DNA of 64,000 bases from Janthinobacterium sp. SUN073 (GCF_030397665.1 NZ_JAPUBT010000002.1:529383-593382); one strand, 5' to 3'. Positions 30,495-39,154 are shown, numbered from the stretch's first letter. The notes: generated by a model from the letters alone, not told the origin. A program made the numbers and translations.

Positions 30495-31883
30495 ATGACG
30501 CTCAAGGTGTGGCTGGAAATCGTGCAGCAGGCGGCGGCTGGCAGTGGTGCCTTGCTGATGACGGCCTTGAAGCAGGCTCAGGTAACTATAGCCCGGCGGC
30601 ACGATGGAGAGGAGGACGGCGCGGGCATCGTGCTGTTTGCCGAGGCCGATAGCGCGCTGCTGCAAGCGCTGCCGGCCCTGTGCCGGCACGCCTCCGTGCT
30701 GGCCATTGCCGCCTGCAGCCAGCCCCCCAGCTGCGCCCAACAGCGCGCCCTGATAGCGGCAGGCGCGCTCGATGTGCTGCTGTGGCCGGACGGCGCCATT
30801 GACGCGGGCCCGGTGCTGGCGCGCCTGCAGCACTGGCAAGCCGTGGCGCAGCTGCTGGCATCAAACGCCGTGCGCCAGCACCTGGTAGGCGACAGCGCGG
30901 CCTGGACGGCCTTGCTGCACCAGGTAGTGGAAATGGCCGTCTTCAGCCAGGCCTCGGTGCTGATCACGGGCGAAACGGGCACGGGCAAGGACTTGTTGGC
31001 GCAACTGGTCCACCGCCTCGGCAACTGCCGTGGCGACTTCACCATTCTCGACTGCACTACCCTGTCGCCGGAACTGGCTGGCAGCGAACTGTTCGGCCAT
31101 GAACGGGGCGCGTTTACGGGCGCGTCTGGTGCGCGCGACGGCGCTTTCGCCCTGGCGGACGGCGGCGTGCTGTTCCTCGACGAAGTGGGCGAACTGCCGC
31201 TACCGCTGCAAGCCCAACTGCTGCGCGCCATCCAGGAACGCAAATACAAGCGCGTGGGCGGCAATACCTGGCAACCCACACAATTCAGACTCGTGTGCGC
31301 CACCAACCGCGAACTGGAGCACGAAGTGGCGCGCGGCGCCTTTCGCGCCGACCTGTATTACCGCATCGCCGGCTGGCGTTGCCAAACCCCGCCCCTGCGC
31401 GAGCGCCAGGACGACATCCTGCCGCTGGCCCGGCATTTCCTCGCCGAGCTGGCGCAACAGCCGCCGCCCCCGCTGGACGCCGCCGTGCGCGAATACCTGC
31501 TGCTGCGCGACTATCCGGGCAATGTGCGCGAGCTGCGCCAGACCGTCACGCGCATCTGGCACCGCCATTGCGGCCCCGGCCCCATCACCATCGGCGCCCT
31601 GCCCCCGGAAGAACGGCTGCTGGCGCCGCTCTGGCCCGACCCGCATTTCGAGGTGGCCGTGCGGCGCGCCCTGGCACAGGGCTGCAAGCTGTCGCATATC
31701 ACGCGCTGCGCCACCGACATGGCCATCCGCCTGGTGCTGGCCGAGGAACACGGCAACAACCAGCGCGCCGCCGCCCGCCTGGGCGTGACTGACCGCGCCC
31801 TGCAGATACGCCGCAAGGCGGCCGCCTGCGCGGCAAGCAGCCTCACGCCAGCCCCGCCAGCCGCAAAAAATTGCCCCCCATAA
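30495..31883 (+). CDS. Sigma-54-dependent transcriptional activator with degenerate receiver-like N-terminus
   Basis: Encodes 462 residues from ATG 30495; an upstream ATG at 30423 would add 24 poorly conserved residues. The central AAA+ domain is complete: Walker A GETGTGKD (159-166), the sigma-54 contact loop GAFTGA (205-210), Walker B VLFLDE (225-230), and arginine fingers in FRADLYYRI. A Fis-type helix-turn-helix ends the protein (NNQRAAARLGVTDRALQIRRK). Residues 40-115 resemble the back half of a receiver domain (ALIAAGALDVLLWPDG) but show no phospho-acceptor Asp. Its 3' end overlaps the amidohydrolase remnant by 41 bases, convergently. It is the obvious candidate regulator of the operon at 31843-39796, which starts at a sigma-54 promoter. 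Confidence 0.9.
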   Translation: MTLKVWLEIVQQAAAGSGALLMTALKQAQVTIARRHDGEEDGAGIVLFAEADSALLQALPALCRHASVLAIAACSQPPSCAQQRALIAAGALDVLLWPDGAIDAGPVLARLQHWQAVAQLLASNAVRQHLVGDSAAWTALLHQVVEMAVFSQASVLITGETGTGKDLLAQLVHRLGNCRGDFTILDCTTLSPELAGSELFGHERGAFTGASGARDGAFALADGGVLFLDEVGELPLPLQAQLLRAIQERKYKRVGGNTWQPTQFRLVCATNRELEHEVARGAFRADLYYRIAGWRCQTPPLRERQDDILPLARHFLAELAQQPPPPLDAAVREYLLLRDYPGNVRELRQTVTRIWHRHCGPGPITIGALPPEERLLAPLWPDPHFEVAVRRALAQGCKLSHITRCATDMAIRLVLAEEHGNNQRAAARLGVTDRALQIRRKAAACAASSLTPAPPAAKNCPP

Positions 31884-32296
31884 TCAACGACGCATCCAGC
31901 GACGGCAAGCCCAGCAACTCAATCTTGTGCAATTCCAGCCCCGGATGCAGCCAGGGATCATCCGAGCCGAACAAGACCTTGTGCGGCCCCGCGCGGCGCA
32001 CGGCCTGCTGCAGCAAGTCGAAACGGCGCACGCCGGAACTGTCCGTGTAAATGTTCGCGTGACGAACAAGGTGGTCGATCAACGCCAGCTGCGCCGCCCA
32101 GTCGTCGCCGAAGCTGCCCAGGTGGGGCAGGATGAAGTTGACGTCGGGATATTGCTGCGCCAGCAGTTCAGCCACGGCCACCTCGCCGGCCGGGTCGTAC
32201 AGCACGGGCAGGCCAAAGAAGCGGGCCGCGTCGCACAGTTCGCCGCTGATGCGCGCGTCGAGCCGGTCCCGCATGGCAGTGACAATCGATGATCAT
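31843..32296 (-). pseudogene. Amidohydrolase (Amidohydro_2) remnant with internal deletion and frameshift
   Basis: ATG 32296 opens the typical amidohydrolase N-terminus MIIDCHCHAG, but this frame then runs into unrelated sequence. The family sequence resumes in a different frame at about 32265 with LDARISGELCDAARFFGLPVLYDPAGEV, then ILPHLGSFGDDW, YTDSSGVRRFDLL and VLFGSDDPWLHPG to the stop at 31843. An intact relative would have roughly 70-100 more residues between the two parts, so an internal deletion that also broke the frame is inferred. A 143-residue product from ATG 32274 is possible but would lack the metal-binding HxH. It is the last gene of the sigma-54 operon, ten bases after the preceding stop. 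Confidence 0.8.
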
Positions 32297-32305
32297 CTTG
32301 CCGCG

Positions 32306-32956
32306 CTATTGCCAGTCGCCCATGACGACGATACGGTTGCCGCGCCGACGCCAGCGCCCGCTTTCCTCTTCCTGTTGCGGCGCAGGCGAGCGGAACTGCG
32401 GCAATTGCTGGTGCAAGGCCCGCGTCAGCGCGCTTTCCACGGCGCGCGCACTGCCGTCGCCGTCGGCCGCCAGGCGCGCCGCCTGCCCCGCGATGCGCAC
32501 GAAGCGGCGCGCCAGCGCCAGCTCGCGGTCGGCCGGCGCCTCGGCGGCCATTTCCAGCTCCAGCGCATTGCTGGCCGCGCGCCCCAGGGCCGAGCCGAGC
32601 GCCGTGCCCACGCCCGGTATGGGGATCATCGAGCCGAGGGCGCCGCCGACAAAGGGCAAGGCCGTCTTGGCCACGGCCTTCAAGGCGCCGCCCAAGGGCT
32701 TGGCCACCTTGGCAAGGGTCGATCCCACCTTCTTGACGCCCTTCCACACGCTCTTGAAGACATTGCCGAGAAACTGCTCGAGTTCTTCCTCGCTGGCCAC
32801 TTCCAGCAATTCCATGGCCAGCTGCAATTCTTCCTCTTCGCCGAAGACGGCCGGCGCCGTGTCCTTGCCGGGCCAGTCGTGGCCGAATTCCAGCACTTCA
32901 AACGCGGCGCCGGCCCGTTGCCGGCATTGCGCGCATGCGCATTCGAGTTGGTGCAT
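32306..32956 (-). CDS. Glycine-zipper paralogue C, uncharacterised
   Basis: Encodes 216 residues from ATG 32956 (GGAG seven bases upstream). Order of parts: a Cys-rich start (CACAQC, residues 6-11), an acidic stretch with AFEVLEFG and EEEELQLAMELLEV, then EELEQFLGNVFKSVWKG (about residue 58), a Gly/Ala-rich hydrophobic section with glycine-zipper spacing (ALPFVGGALGSMIPIPGVG, about 100-118), a charged helix DRELALARRFVRIAGQAARLA (about 140), and the terminus GRWRRRGNRIVVMGDWQ. The same order recurs in the products of 38435-39154 and 39230-39796. There is no signal peptide. The hydrophobic section suggests membrane insertion or self-assembly. Function unknown. Confidence 0.85.
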   Translation of the reverse strand: MHQLECACAQCRQRAGAAFEVLEFGHDWPGKDTAPAVFGEEEELQLAMELLEVASEEELEQFLGNVFKSVWKGVKKVGSTLAKVAKPLGGALKAVAKTALPFVGGALGSMIPIPGVGTALGSALGRAASNALELEMAAEAPADRELALARRFVRIAGQAARLAADGDGSARAVESALTRALHQQLPQFRSPAPQQEEESGRWRRRGNRIVVMGDWQ

Positions 32957-32990
32957 GATGCTCTCCTTCGCAATGATCAAGGTGCTATCG

Positions 32991-33851
32991 TCAGCTCCAC
33001 ATTTCACCGAGCACGGCCAGTTCCAGTTCGCGTCGCTGGTTGGTCAGCACGCCGCGCTGGTTGGCGAACATGTCGTCGTGGATGCGCTGCTCGATGCGGC
33101 GCCGCTGCGCCGCCGAGGACAGGGGCGCCACGTACACCTGGTGCCCGCTCACGTCGACGCCCATCATCTGGCCGCACAGGCGGTGCTGCAGCAAACGCCG
33201 GTGCAGGTCGTCCGTCTGGCCGCTGTAGGCGCGGCGCCGTCCGCCCGCATCGAATTCGATCACATACAGGCCCGGGCCACGGCCATTCGGGTCGCGCAGG
33301 GCATTGGCGAGCGTGCCCAGCGCCTGGTAGGTCAAGGCTGCTGCTTCCGGCACCCGGCCCATGGTGCCGGCCAGGGTCGGCGGGATTTCGCCCTGCATCT
33401 GGCCATCGTCCTGTCCCTGGTCTGGTCCCTGGTCCTGTCCCTGGTCCTGGCCAGCATCCGGCTCCTGCCCGTCGCCAAACGCGGGGTCGGCCACGGGATA
33501 GGGCGCCGGATACAGCGTGGGATAGATGGCCGGGTAGCCGCCCCAGCCCCCGTAGCGCGGCGGCAAATAGGGCAAGGGCTGGGCAGCAAAACGGGGCGGC
33601 CGGCGGCCCTGCCCCTGATAGCGCGGCGGCGTGGAACGGCGCTGTCCGCGCAACGGTGGGCGCGCGCGCAGCCCGCCACCGCGCATGCCGCCGCGAGCGC
33701 TACCGGGACGCGGGCGCTCGCCCTCCCATTCGGCCTCGTCCTCTCCCTGCCACTCCTGCGACCATTCCTGTGACCATTCCCCCTGCCATTCCTGTTCGCC
33801 GGCCACTCCTGGCTGCCCCGCAAAGGGCAACACTTCAAACGCGTCGTGCAT
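32991..33851 (-). CDS. GIY-YIG-like domain protein with low-complexity Trp/Glu and Gln/Asp head
   Basis: Encodes 286 residues from ATG 33851, which has AGGAGG seven bases upstream and overlaps the PLP-enzyme gene by 17 bases. Residues 1-10 (MHDAFEVLPF) echo AFEVLEFG in paralogue C. Residues 20-45 repeat an E-W-x-G/Q-E pattern; 50-120 are Arg/Pro/Gly/Tyr-rich; 131-153 are a Gln/Asp/Gly repeat. The C-terminal part resembles a GIY-YIG nuclease: GLYVIEF (194-200), AYSGQTDDLHRRLLQHRL (about 208-225) with candidate catalytic Arg218/219 and Glu254. Such domains cut DNA, but here activity is not assured. There is no signal peptide. Confidence 0.75.
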   Translation of the reverse strand: MHDAFEVLPFAGQPGVAGEQEWQGEWSQEWSQEWQGEDEAEWEGERPRPGSARGGMRGGGLRARPPLRGQRRSTPPRYQGQGRRPPRFAAQPLPYLPPRYGGWGGYPAIYPTLYPAPYPVADPAFGDGQEPDAGQDQGQDQGPDQGQDDGQMQGEIPPTLAGTMGRVPEAAALTYQALGTLANALRDPNGRGPGLYVIEFDAGGRRRAYSGQTDDLHRRLLQHRLCGQMMGVDVSGHQVYVAPLSSAAQRRRIEQRIHDDMFANQRGVLTNQRRELELAVLGEMWS

Positions 33852-34881
33852 ATCGCCTCCTGATGTGATGTTCAAGCAAATCCATCGCCTGCTCCAATTG
33901 CCGGGACGTCTGGTCGGCCCGCAGCATAAAAGTCAGCGCCCCGGGACCATCCCCCGCTTGCGCCAGCGCCAGCACGCCCGCTGCGTGCAAGGCTGGCTGC
34001 AAATGGGCGCACCCTGGCAGGCGCTGCACGGGGAAGCTGCCGCCCCGGCAAGCGATGCCGGCCGCCGCCATCCCCGCCCTCCATTGCGCCACCCGGTCCG
34101 CCAGCCTGGCGCGCAGGGCATCGCCATGCTGCGCATTGAGCGTCAGCGCGCGCCGCGCCGCCGCCAGCACGGCGGCCGAAGGCGGACTGGCATGCACGCG
34201 CGTCTGGCTGTGCGCCGCGAAGCGCCGCAGCAGGCCGTCGCTGCCGGCCAGCACGGCCAGCGGCACACCGAATCCCTTGGCCAGCGAAGCGCCGACGATC
34301 AAATGGCCGCCCGCCTTGTCGTAGCCGCCCGGCAAGCCATGCAGCCGCGCCGAGCCGCCGCCCTGTGTACCCATCACGCCCAGCACCTGCGTGTCGTCCA
34401 GCAGCAGATAACCGCCGCCCTGCCGCGCCAGGGCCGCATAGCCGGCCAACGGCAAGACCTGCTCACTGCCCGGCACATAGCCGTCGGCCAGAATCAACGG
34501 GCGCCGTCCCTGCCTGCCCCAGGCCGCCACCAGGCGCCGCAGCGTCGCCATCTCGCCGCTGGGAAACAAACGCAGCGGCAAGCCCAGCGCCTGCGCCCGC
34601 TCGGCGCCCCAGCGCGCGATGGCGTAACTGCCGCCATCGACGAGGATCACCAGCCGCTCGGCAGCCAGCATGCCGAACAGGTCCCAGAACAAATGCAGGG
34701 TCGACGGCAGCACGCAAGCCGCTTCGCAGCCTTGCAGCGCGGCCAGGCTGGTCGCCAGCGCCAGTGCGCCCGGTGGCTCGCGCAGCGCCGCTGGCTGCCC
34801 CAGAGTCAGGCTGCTCCATGGCGCCAGCGAGGCCGCCGGATGGCGCATGCCCAGGTACAGGGCACTGGTAAAGTCGAGCAT
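33835..34881 (-). CDS. PLP-dependent alpha-oxoamine-synthase-like aminotransferase (class I/II fold)
   Basis: Encodes 348 residues. The fold-type I pattern includes PLILADGYVPGSE (about residue 128), LLLDDTQVLGVMG (Asp163, pairs with the pyridine nitrogen) and IVGASLAKGFGVP (Lys202, Schiff base). It is nearest to 8-amino-7-oxononanoate synthase and 2-amino-3-ketobutyrate CoA ligase, but shorter than typical members (about 385-400). There are no biotin genes here, so a different acyl/amino-acid condensation or transamination is likely. It lies inside the sigma-54 operon, 20 bases after the 720-residue gene. Confidence 0.8.
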   Translation of the reverse strand: MLDFTSALYLGMRHPAASLAPWSSLTLGQPAALREPPGALALATSLAALQGCEAACVLPSTLHLFWDLFGMLAAERLVILVDGGSYAIARWGAERAQALGLPLRLFPSGEMATLRRLVAAWGRQGRRPLILADGYVPGSEQVLPLAGYAALARQGGGYLLLDDTQVLGVMGTQGGGSARLHGLPGGYDKAGGHLIVGASLAKGFGVPLAVLAGSDGLLRRFAAHSQTRVHASPPSAAVLAAARRALTLNAQHGDALRARLADRVAQWRAGMAAAGIACRGGSFPVQRLPGCAHLQPALHAAGVLALAQAGDGPGALTFMLRADQTSRQLEQAMDLLEHHIRRRYARRV

Positions 34882-34901
34882 GCACGCGCCCCGCTCCCGC
34901 C

Positions 34902-37064
34902 CTAGACGCTGCGCAGCTGCTGGCTCAGGCGCTGGCGCAGCAACACCGAGGGCATGGTCGCTTCGACCACCGGGTCGCTGCTGTCGACGGACAAATCCAC
35001 CCCCGTGGCGGCGCGGTAGCCGTGGATATAGCCCTGCACTTGCGGGCGCCAGAAACGTGCCCAGTTGAAGGCCTGCGTGGGCTCATAGATATCACTCCAG
35101 TTGCCATAGCGCACAGACAGCAGCAGTTGCTCGCCAAAGATGGCCAGGTTACGGAAATGCATCACGCTCGTATCCGTCCAGCCCTGCAGTTTCTTCATGG
35201 CATCGACCCGGTCCATCCACGGTTCCGGATACGCCACCATCACGCGCGTGGGCAAAAATTCGCGGAACTCGGGCCGTGCCAGCATCCATTGCTGCATCAG
35301 CATCTCGATGCGCGCCGTCGACGGCAAATCGCCGAACTGGTTGTGCGCGCCCTGCGACAGGATCAGGTGTATCTCTTTCAATGCATTCAGCACGGGAAAG
35401 GCGTCCGCTTTTACCGTGGTGTCGTCGTCCTGCTTGTAGAACGAGGTGAGCAGGCGCAGCAAATGATGGAACGCTTCGAGGAATTTCGAGCGGCTATCGG
35501 CCGGCCGGAAGTGCTGGACCGCCTTGCCATCGAGACGCACGCCGTAGTGGTGGTCGTACTCGTAATTGCGGCGCACCACGGTCAGCCGGTGCTGCTCATC
35601 CTGGGTGTATCCCCACAGCAAGTTGTTCAGCGGGCGCAGCATGTCGATTTCCGTGTTCGACAAGGGATCGAGGCCGCTGCCCGGCGCGCGCAAGTTCTGG
35701 AAGCGCTGCGTGATGGCATTCATGGTCTGCACCAGCATGCCCTCTTCATGCCAGTACGACCAGATCAGTTCCAGCAGGCAAGGGTTCGCCAGCTTTTCCT
35801 GGATGATGCCAAAGCACAGGTCCACCTCGCCCTCCTGGCCGCGCGGGATACTGATGGGGATGTCGGGCAGCTTGCGGCGGATCACGGCCAAATACGGCAA
35901 GGTCTGGAAGCCATCGATGTTTTCCAGGTAATCGTTGCGCAGCACGGTTTCCAGGTCGCGTCCCTGGGGAATGTCGCGCCGGTCCAGGTAGGCATTGTCC
36001 TCGGCCGGATTGAAGGCCAGCGGCTGGTTCAGCACGCCGCAATTGACCATCACGAACGCTTCCGTGGCCACTTTCAGCACGCGGTAGGAATCGGCATCGG
36101 AAAACGGCAGCGCGCGGCGCTGCTTGAGCTGCTGGAACATGTCGGCCTTCTTGACGAAGCGTTCCTGTTCGAAGCCGCGTACATTGGCCAGGTCGCCGCA
36201 AAACAGGCTGTCCATGAAATGCAGGTAATTCGTAAACGACATCGCTTCGGTGCTGTTGCGTATCAAGGTCCACAGCGGCAAGTCTTCCGTCGGCTCCGTT
36301 TCCGTGCGCGTCAGCGACACGCCCACATTGCCGGAGATGGGCTGCGGCTGGCGCTCTTCCGTCTCGTATTCCGCATCCACGGCCAGCATGGCGTTCGGGC
36401 TGAGGCCCTCCGGCACGGGCAAGGCGTTGCGCAGTTCGGGCCGCTGCGACAGCATCATCTGGCCCATGAAACGGTGCATGCCGGCGCGCCGCACGGGCGT
36501 GGAAAAGGTATTCACGACACCGCGCATGGGCACCCATGGCGAGGCGGCCAGCACCTGCACCTGGTCGCGCCCGTCGGCGCTTTGATCGCCGTCAAACGAG
36601 ACGGTGGCGACGGCGCGGTCGCCCACCCTGCCGAAATTGCAGTCGCTGGGATGGCAATCGGCCGTTTCAAACACCAGCGCCACCTGCGGGTTGAGCTGGG
36701 GCTTGAAGCACAGCACAGCGCTGCAACCGGCCTGCACCGTCACGCACTGGGGCGCGGTGGCGGGGAAATTGCCATACACGCCCACGTAGCTGCCCGTCGC
36801 CAGGTCGGCAAACACGGTGCTGCCATGCCCATCCGTCCAGCGCACGCCCACCAGCATGGCGGGATCGGTTACCCAGGTGGCGGGATTGAAATTATGGCAA
36901 TCGGCCTCGGCTCCCCGGTACAGGCTGATGGCGGCATTGACGACCATGATCCCGCTATCGTGCTCGTGCACGGTGACCGCGATGCTGCCGCCGTGCTGTT
37001 GCGGACCCGCCTGGCCCGCCGCCCCGCTTTTGCTACTCCTGTTGCTGCTCATCTTGCTGCTCAT
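34902..37064 (-). CDS. Uncharacterised 720-residue protein with N-terminal Cna-B/carboxypeptidase-regulatory-like domain
   Basis: Encodes 720 residues, with GAGGAG five to ten bases before ATG 37064. After a Ser/Lys-rich start, residues 28-120 show an Ig-like pattern (IAVTVHEHDSGIMVVNAAISLY, GHGSTVFADLATGSYVGVYG). The remaining 550 residues are globular, rich in Phe, Tyr and Trp, with no catalytic motif that I recognise; notable segments are LHFMDSLFCGDLANVRGFEQ, YWHEEGMLVQTMNAI, and YEYDHHYGVRLDGK. There is no signal peptide or membrane helix. It is the largest protein of the sigma-54 operon and probably central to it. Confidence 0.8.
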   Translation of the reverse strand: MSSKMSSNRSSKSGAAGQAGPQQHGGSIAVTVHEHDSGIMVVNAAISLYRGAEADCHNFNPATWVTDPAMLVGVRWTDGHGSTVFADLATGSYVGVYGNFPATAPQCVTVQAGCSAVLCFKPQLNPQVALVFETADCHPSDCNFGRVGDRAVATVSFDGDQSADGRDQVQVLAASPWVPMRGVVNTFSTPVRRAGMHRFMGQMMLSQRPELRNALPVPEGLSPNAMLAVDAEYETEERQPQPISGNVGVSLTRTETEPTEDLPLWTLIRNSTEAMSFTNYLHFMDSLFCGDLANVRGFEQERFVKKADMFQQLKQRRALPFSDADSYRVLKVATEAFVMVNCGVLNQPLAFNPAEDNAYLDRRDIPQGRDLETVLRNDYLENIDGFQTLPYLAVIRRKLPDIPISIPRGQEGEVDLCFGIIQEKLANPCLLELIWSYWHEEGMLVQTMNAITQRFQNLRAPGSGLDPLSNTEIDMLRPLNNLLWGYTQDEQHRLTVVRRNYEYDHHYGVRLDGKAVQHFRPADSRSKFLEAFHHLLRLLTSFYKQDDDTTVKADAFPVLNALKEIHLILSQGAHNQFGDLPSTARIEMLMQQWMLARPEFREFLPTRVMVAYPEPWMDRVDAMKKLQGWTDTSVMHFRNLAIFGEQLLLSVRYGNWSDIYEPTQAFNWARFWRPQVQGYIHGYRAATGVDLSVDSSDPVVEATMPSVLLRQRLSQQLRSV

Positions 37065-37074
37065 GTCATTCTCC

Positions 37075-38430
37075 TCAATGGATAATCAAACGCGATGCCA
37101 GGGGCGGCAACGGCCTGCCGGACTGGCGGCCATGCCGCACGACATCGGCGCACAGCTCCGACGTGTCCAGAGTGCTGCGCAGGGCCCAGTGGGTCAGCAA
37201 ACGCCCCAGCAGCTCGCTTTCGTCTTCCGGGCTCAAGGTGCCGCTGGCGCGCGCCTGGCCCAGCACGGCGAACACCAGGGTGGGCGTGGCCTCGTACATC
37301 TGCGCCGGCGCCAGCGTCCAGCTGCGAAACAGCCGCGCCAGCATGGCCGGCTGGCGCGTCTGCACGGCCATGGCTTCGACCAGAGAACTGCCGCGCAAGG
37401 CCGGCGGCCGGTGCTGCACCAGCAAGCCCACCAGGGCCGCCATGCTGGCCTGCAACTGTTCCAGCAGTCGCTGCTGCCCCAGGGGCAGGCCCGCCAGCGG
37501 GTAGTACGACAGCCACAGCTGCTCGATCCGGTCCCACTGCGGATGCGGATACAGGGCCCGTCCCATGGCGCAGCTCAGGCGCACCCGCAGCCATGGCACC
37601 GGATGGGGATCGTCGATATTGAGACGGAAGACAAACACGCGCGGCAGGCTGACGACGCCGATCAGGCCCAGGGTGGCGGCCACGCCGACGCGCGCCAGCG
37701 ACCAGAAATCGGCCACGATCTCGGAGATCCACCGTTCCCACAACTGCCATACGTGCACCAGGCCGCTGCCGCCGTGCTGCATCGCTTGCAGCACGGGCCG
37801 CAAGGACGCCACCAGGTCCAGCAGGGCCGCGCCCTGGTGCCCCACTTCATGCACCAGGGACGAGGCGATGCTGCTACCGATCATGCGTTCGCGCGGCAGG
37901 CGGATGATGGCCACGGGATTGTCGCCGCCGCCCGGCAGGCGCGTGCGGGCGCGGCGGATGGCGGCGCCCGGCCCCCGATCCAGGTAGCAGATCACGGGCG
38001 GCGCCTGGTAGACATTGCCGGGCAGCGCCAGCGCGTCGGCGGCAACGATGTCCAGGCCGGCCAGCCACACGCCCGTCTTGTGCTCGCTGCGCTGCGTGAT
38101 GACTTCGTTGAACAGGTCGAACTGGGTCAGTGCGGCGTTGAATTTCAGGCGCAGGAAGGTAAAGCGGCGCTGCGCCTCGGCGGCCGTGGCCATGCTGGCG
38201 CCGTCGGCGTGTTCGCGCCGCAGCCACCACTGGAACTGGGCCACCATGCGCCGCAATGCGCGCCGGCCCTGCACCAGCTGGCTTTCGATGGCCGACTGGG
38301 CGCTGGGCATCAGGGCGGCCGCCAGCACCGTCGGCTCGATCAGCGCGAACGGCTCCAGCCGCGCCAGCCGCGTCAGCAGCGAGCGCGCCTCCTGCGCCAG
38401 CATCCAGGCAGCGTAAGCGCCGATGGCCAT
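37075..38430 (-). CDS. HExxH metallopeptidase-like protein
   Basis: Encodes 451 residues from ATG 38430, four bases after the stop of paralogue B; a longer open frame upstream is only the antisense-phase shadow of that gene. SSLVHEVGHQGAALLDLV (His194, Glu195, His198) is a zinc-peptidase HExxH motif, and SEIVADFWSLARVGV (Glu237, Asp241) about 40 residues later is a plausible third ligand, as in gluzincins. The N-terminal half is mostly helical with QSQLV-type basic segments. One hydrophobic stretch (about 244-265) might touch the membrane. No signal peptide is present. A peptidase that processes products of the same operon is a reasonable but untested inference. Confidence 0.78.
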   Translation of the reverse strand: MAIGAYAAWMLAQEARSLLTRLARLEPFALIEPTVLAAALMPSAQSAIESQLVQGRRALRRMVAQFQWWLRREHADGASMATAAEAQRRFTFLRLKFNAALTQFDLFNEVITQRSEHKTGVWLAGLDIVAADALALPGNVYQAPPVICYLDRGPGAAIRRARTRLPGGGDNPVAIIRLPRERMIGSSIASSLVHEVGHQGAALLDLVASLRPVLQAMQHGGSGLVHVWQLWERWISEIVADFWSLARVGVAATLGLIGVVSLPRVFVFRLNIDDPHPVPWLRVRLSCAMGRALYPHPQWDRIEQLWLSYYPLAGLPLGQQRLLEQLQASMAALVGLLVQHRPPALRGSSLVEAMAVQTRQPAMLARLFRSWTLAPAQMYEATPTLVFAVLGQARASGTLSPEDESELLGRLLTHWALRSTLDTSELCADVVRHGRQSGRPLPPLASRLIIH

Positions 38431-38434
38431 GATG

Positions 38435-39154
38435 TCAGACGCCGTACAGGACGATTTTATGGCCCTGGCGCGCCCAGCGCCCGCTGGCCGGGCGCATGCC
38501 CGATGCCGGACGCGCGCCGGCAGGCGCCATGGCGCCCGCGCCGCTGCCGTTCTGGGTGGCGACCTGGCTGGCCGCGCGTCCCAGCAGGCCCGGGGCAAAC
38601 TGGCGCGCCGCCGCGCTGGCCGCCGCCTGGGCGATGGCGCGCGGGTCGCCATTGCCGCGCGCTTGCGCGGCGCGGTTGACGGTGTCGGCGGCCAGGCGCA
38701 CGAATTGCTTGGCGCCCTCGAATTCGCGGTCCTCATTCGATGACGCTTCCCCTTCCAGCCCCAGCGCGCTACCGGCCGCCGAAGCCAGGCCGCTGCCGAT
38801 CTTGGCTCCCAGCGGGCCCCCGAAATAGCCGCCGATGGCGCCGCCGGCCAGGGGAATCGCCTTCTTCGCCACACCCTTGAGCACGCCGCCGATGGCTTGC
38901 CCGACGGGCGACTTGATGATGCCGCCCGCCACGGACGCGGCCTTGCGCAGGAAATTGCCGAGAAACTGTTCCAGCTCGGCTTCATTGCTCACCGACAGCA
39001 ATTCATTCGCCAGTTCCATTTCCTCGGCCTCGGAAAACATGGCGTTCACGCCGCCCTCGCCGCTCCACTCGCCCTGGCCAAACTCGAACTGTTCCGCTTC
39101 AAAGCCGGACATCTCCTGCCCGTATTCCAGGGTCGTACGATCCATGTCATGCAT
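38435..39154 (-). CDS. Glycine-zipper paralogue B, uncharacterised
   Basis: Encodes 239 residues from ATG 39154, with GAGGAG eight bases upstream. It begins with an aromatic/acidic stretch (FEAEQFEFGQGEWSGEG, about 19-35), then EEMELANELLSVSNEAELEQFLGNFLRKAA (about 43-72), a glycine-zipper section (KKAIPLAGGAIGGYFGGP, then LGAKIGSGLASAAGSALGLE, about 98-135), DREFEGAKQFVRLAADTVNRAA (about 142-163), a linker rich in Ala/Gly/Pro, and the terminus GRWARQGHKIVLYGV. The order and motifs match paralogues A and C. Function unknown. Confidence 0.87.
   Translation of the reverse strand: MHDMDRTTLEYGQEMSGFEAEQFEFGQGEWSGEGGVNAMFSEAEEMELANELLSVSNEAELEQFLGNFLRKAASVAGGIIKSPVGQAIGGVLKGVAKKAIPLAGGAIGGYFGGPLGAKIGSGLASAAGSALGLEGEASSNEDREFEGAKQFVRLAADTVNRAAQARGNGDPRAIAQAAASAAARQFAPGLLGRAASQVATQNGSGAGAMAPAGARPASGMRPASGRWARQGHKIVLYGV

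Noticed and set aside
33410-33460. Short repeated units in the GIY-YIG gene, suggestive of a tandem array
   Set aside because: The repeats are within codons of the Gln/Asp/Gly stretch and have no spacers; not a CRISPR.
35022-37085. A 687-residue plus-strand open frame in the sigma-54 operon
   Set aside because: It is antisense to the 720-residue gene, which has ribosome-binding site, operon spacing and sensible composition.
38431-38985. N-terminal extension of the HExxH gene
   Set aside because: The extension is Arg/Pro/Ala-rich and coincides with the coding sequence of paralogue B in another frame on the same strand.
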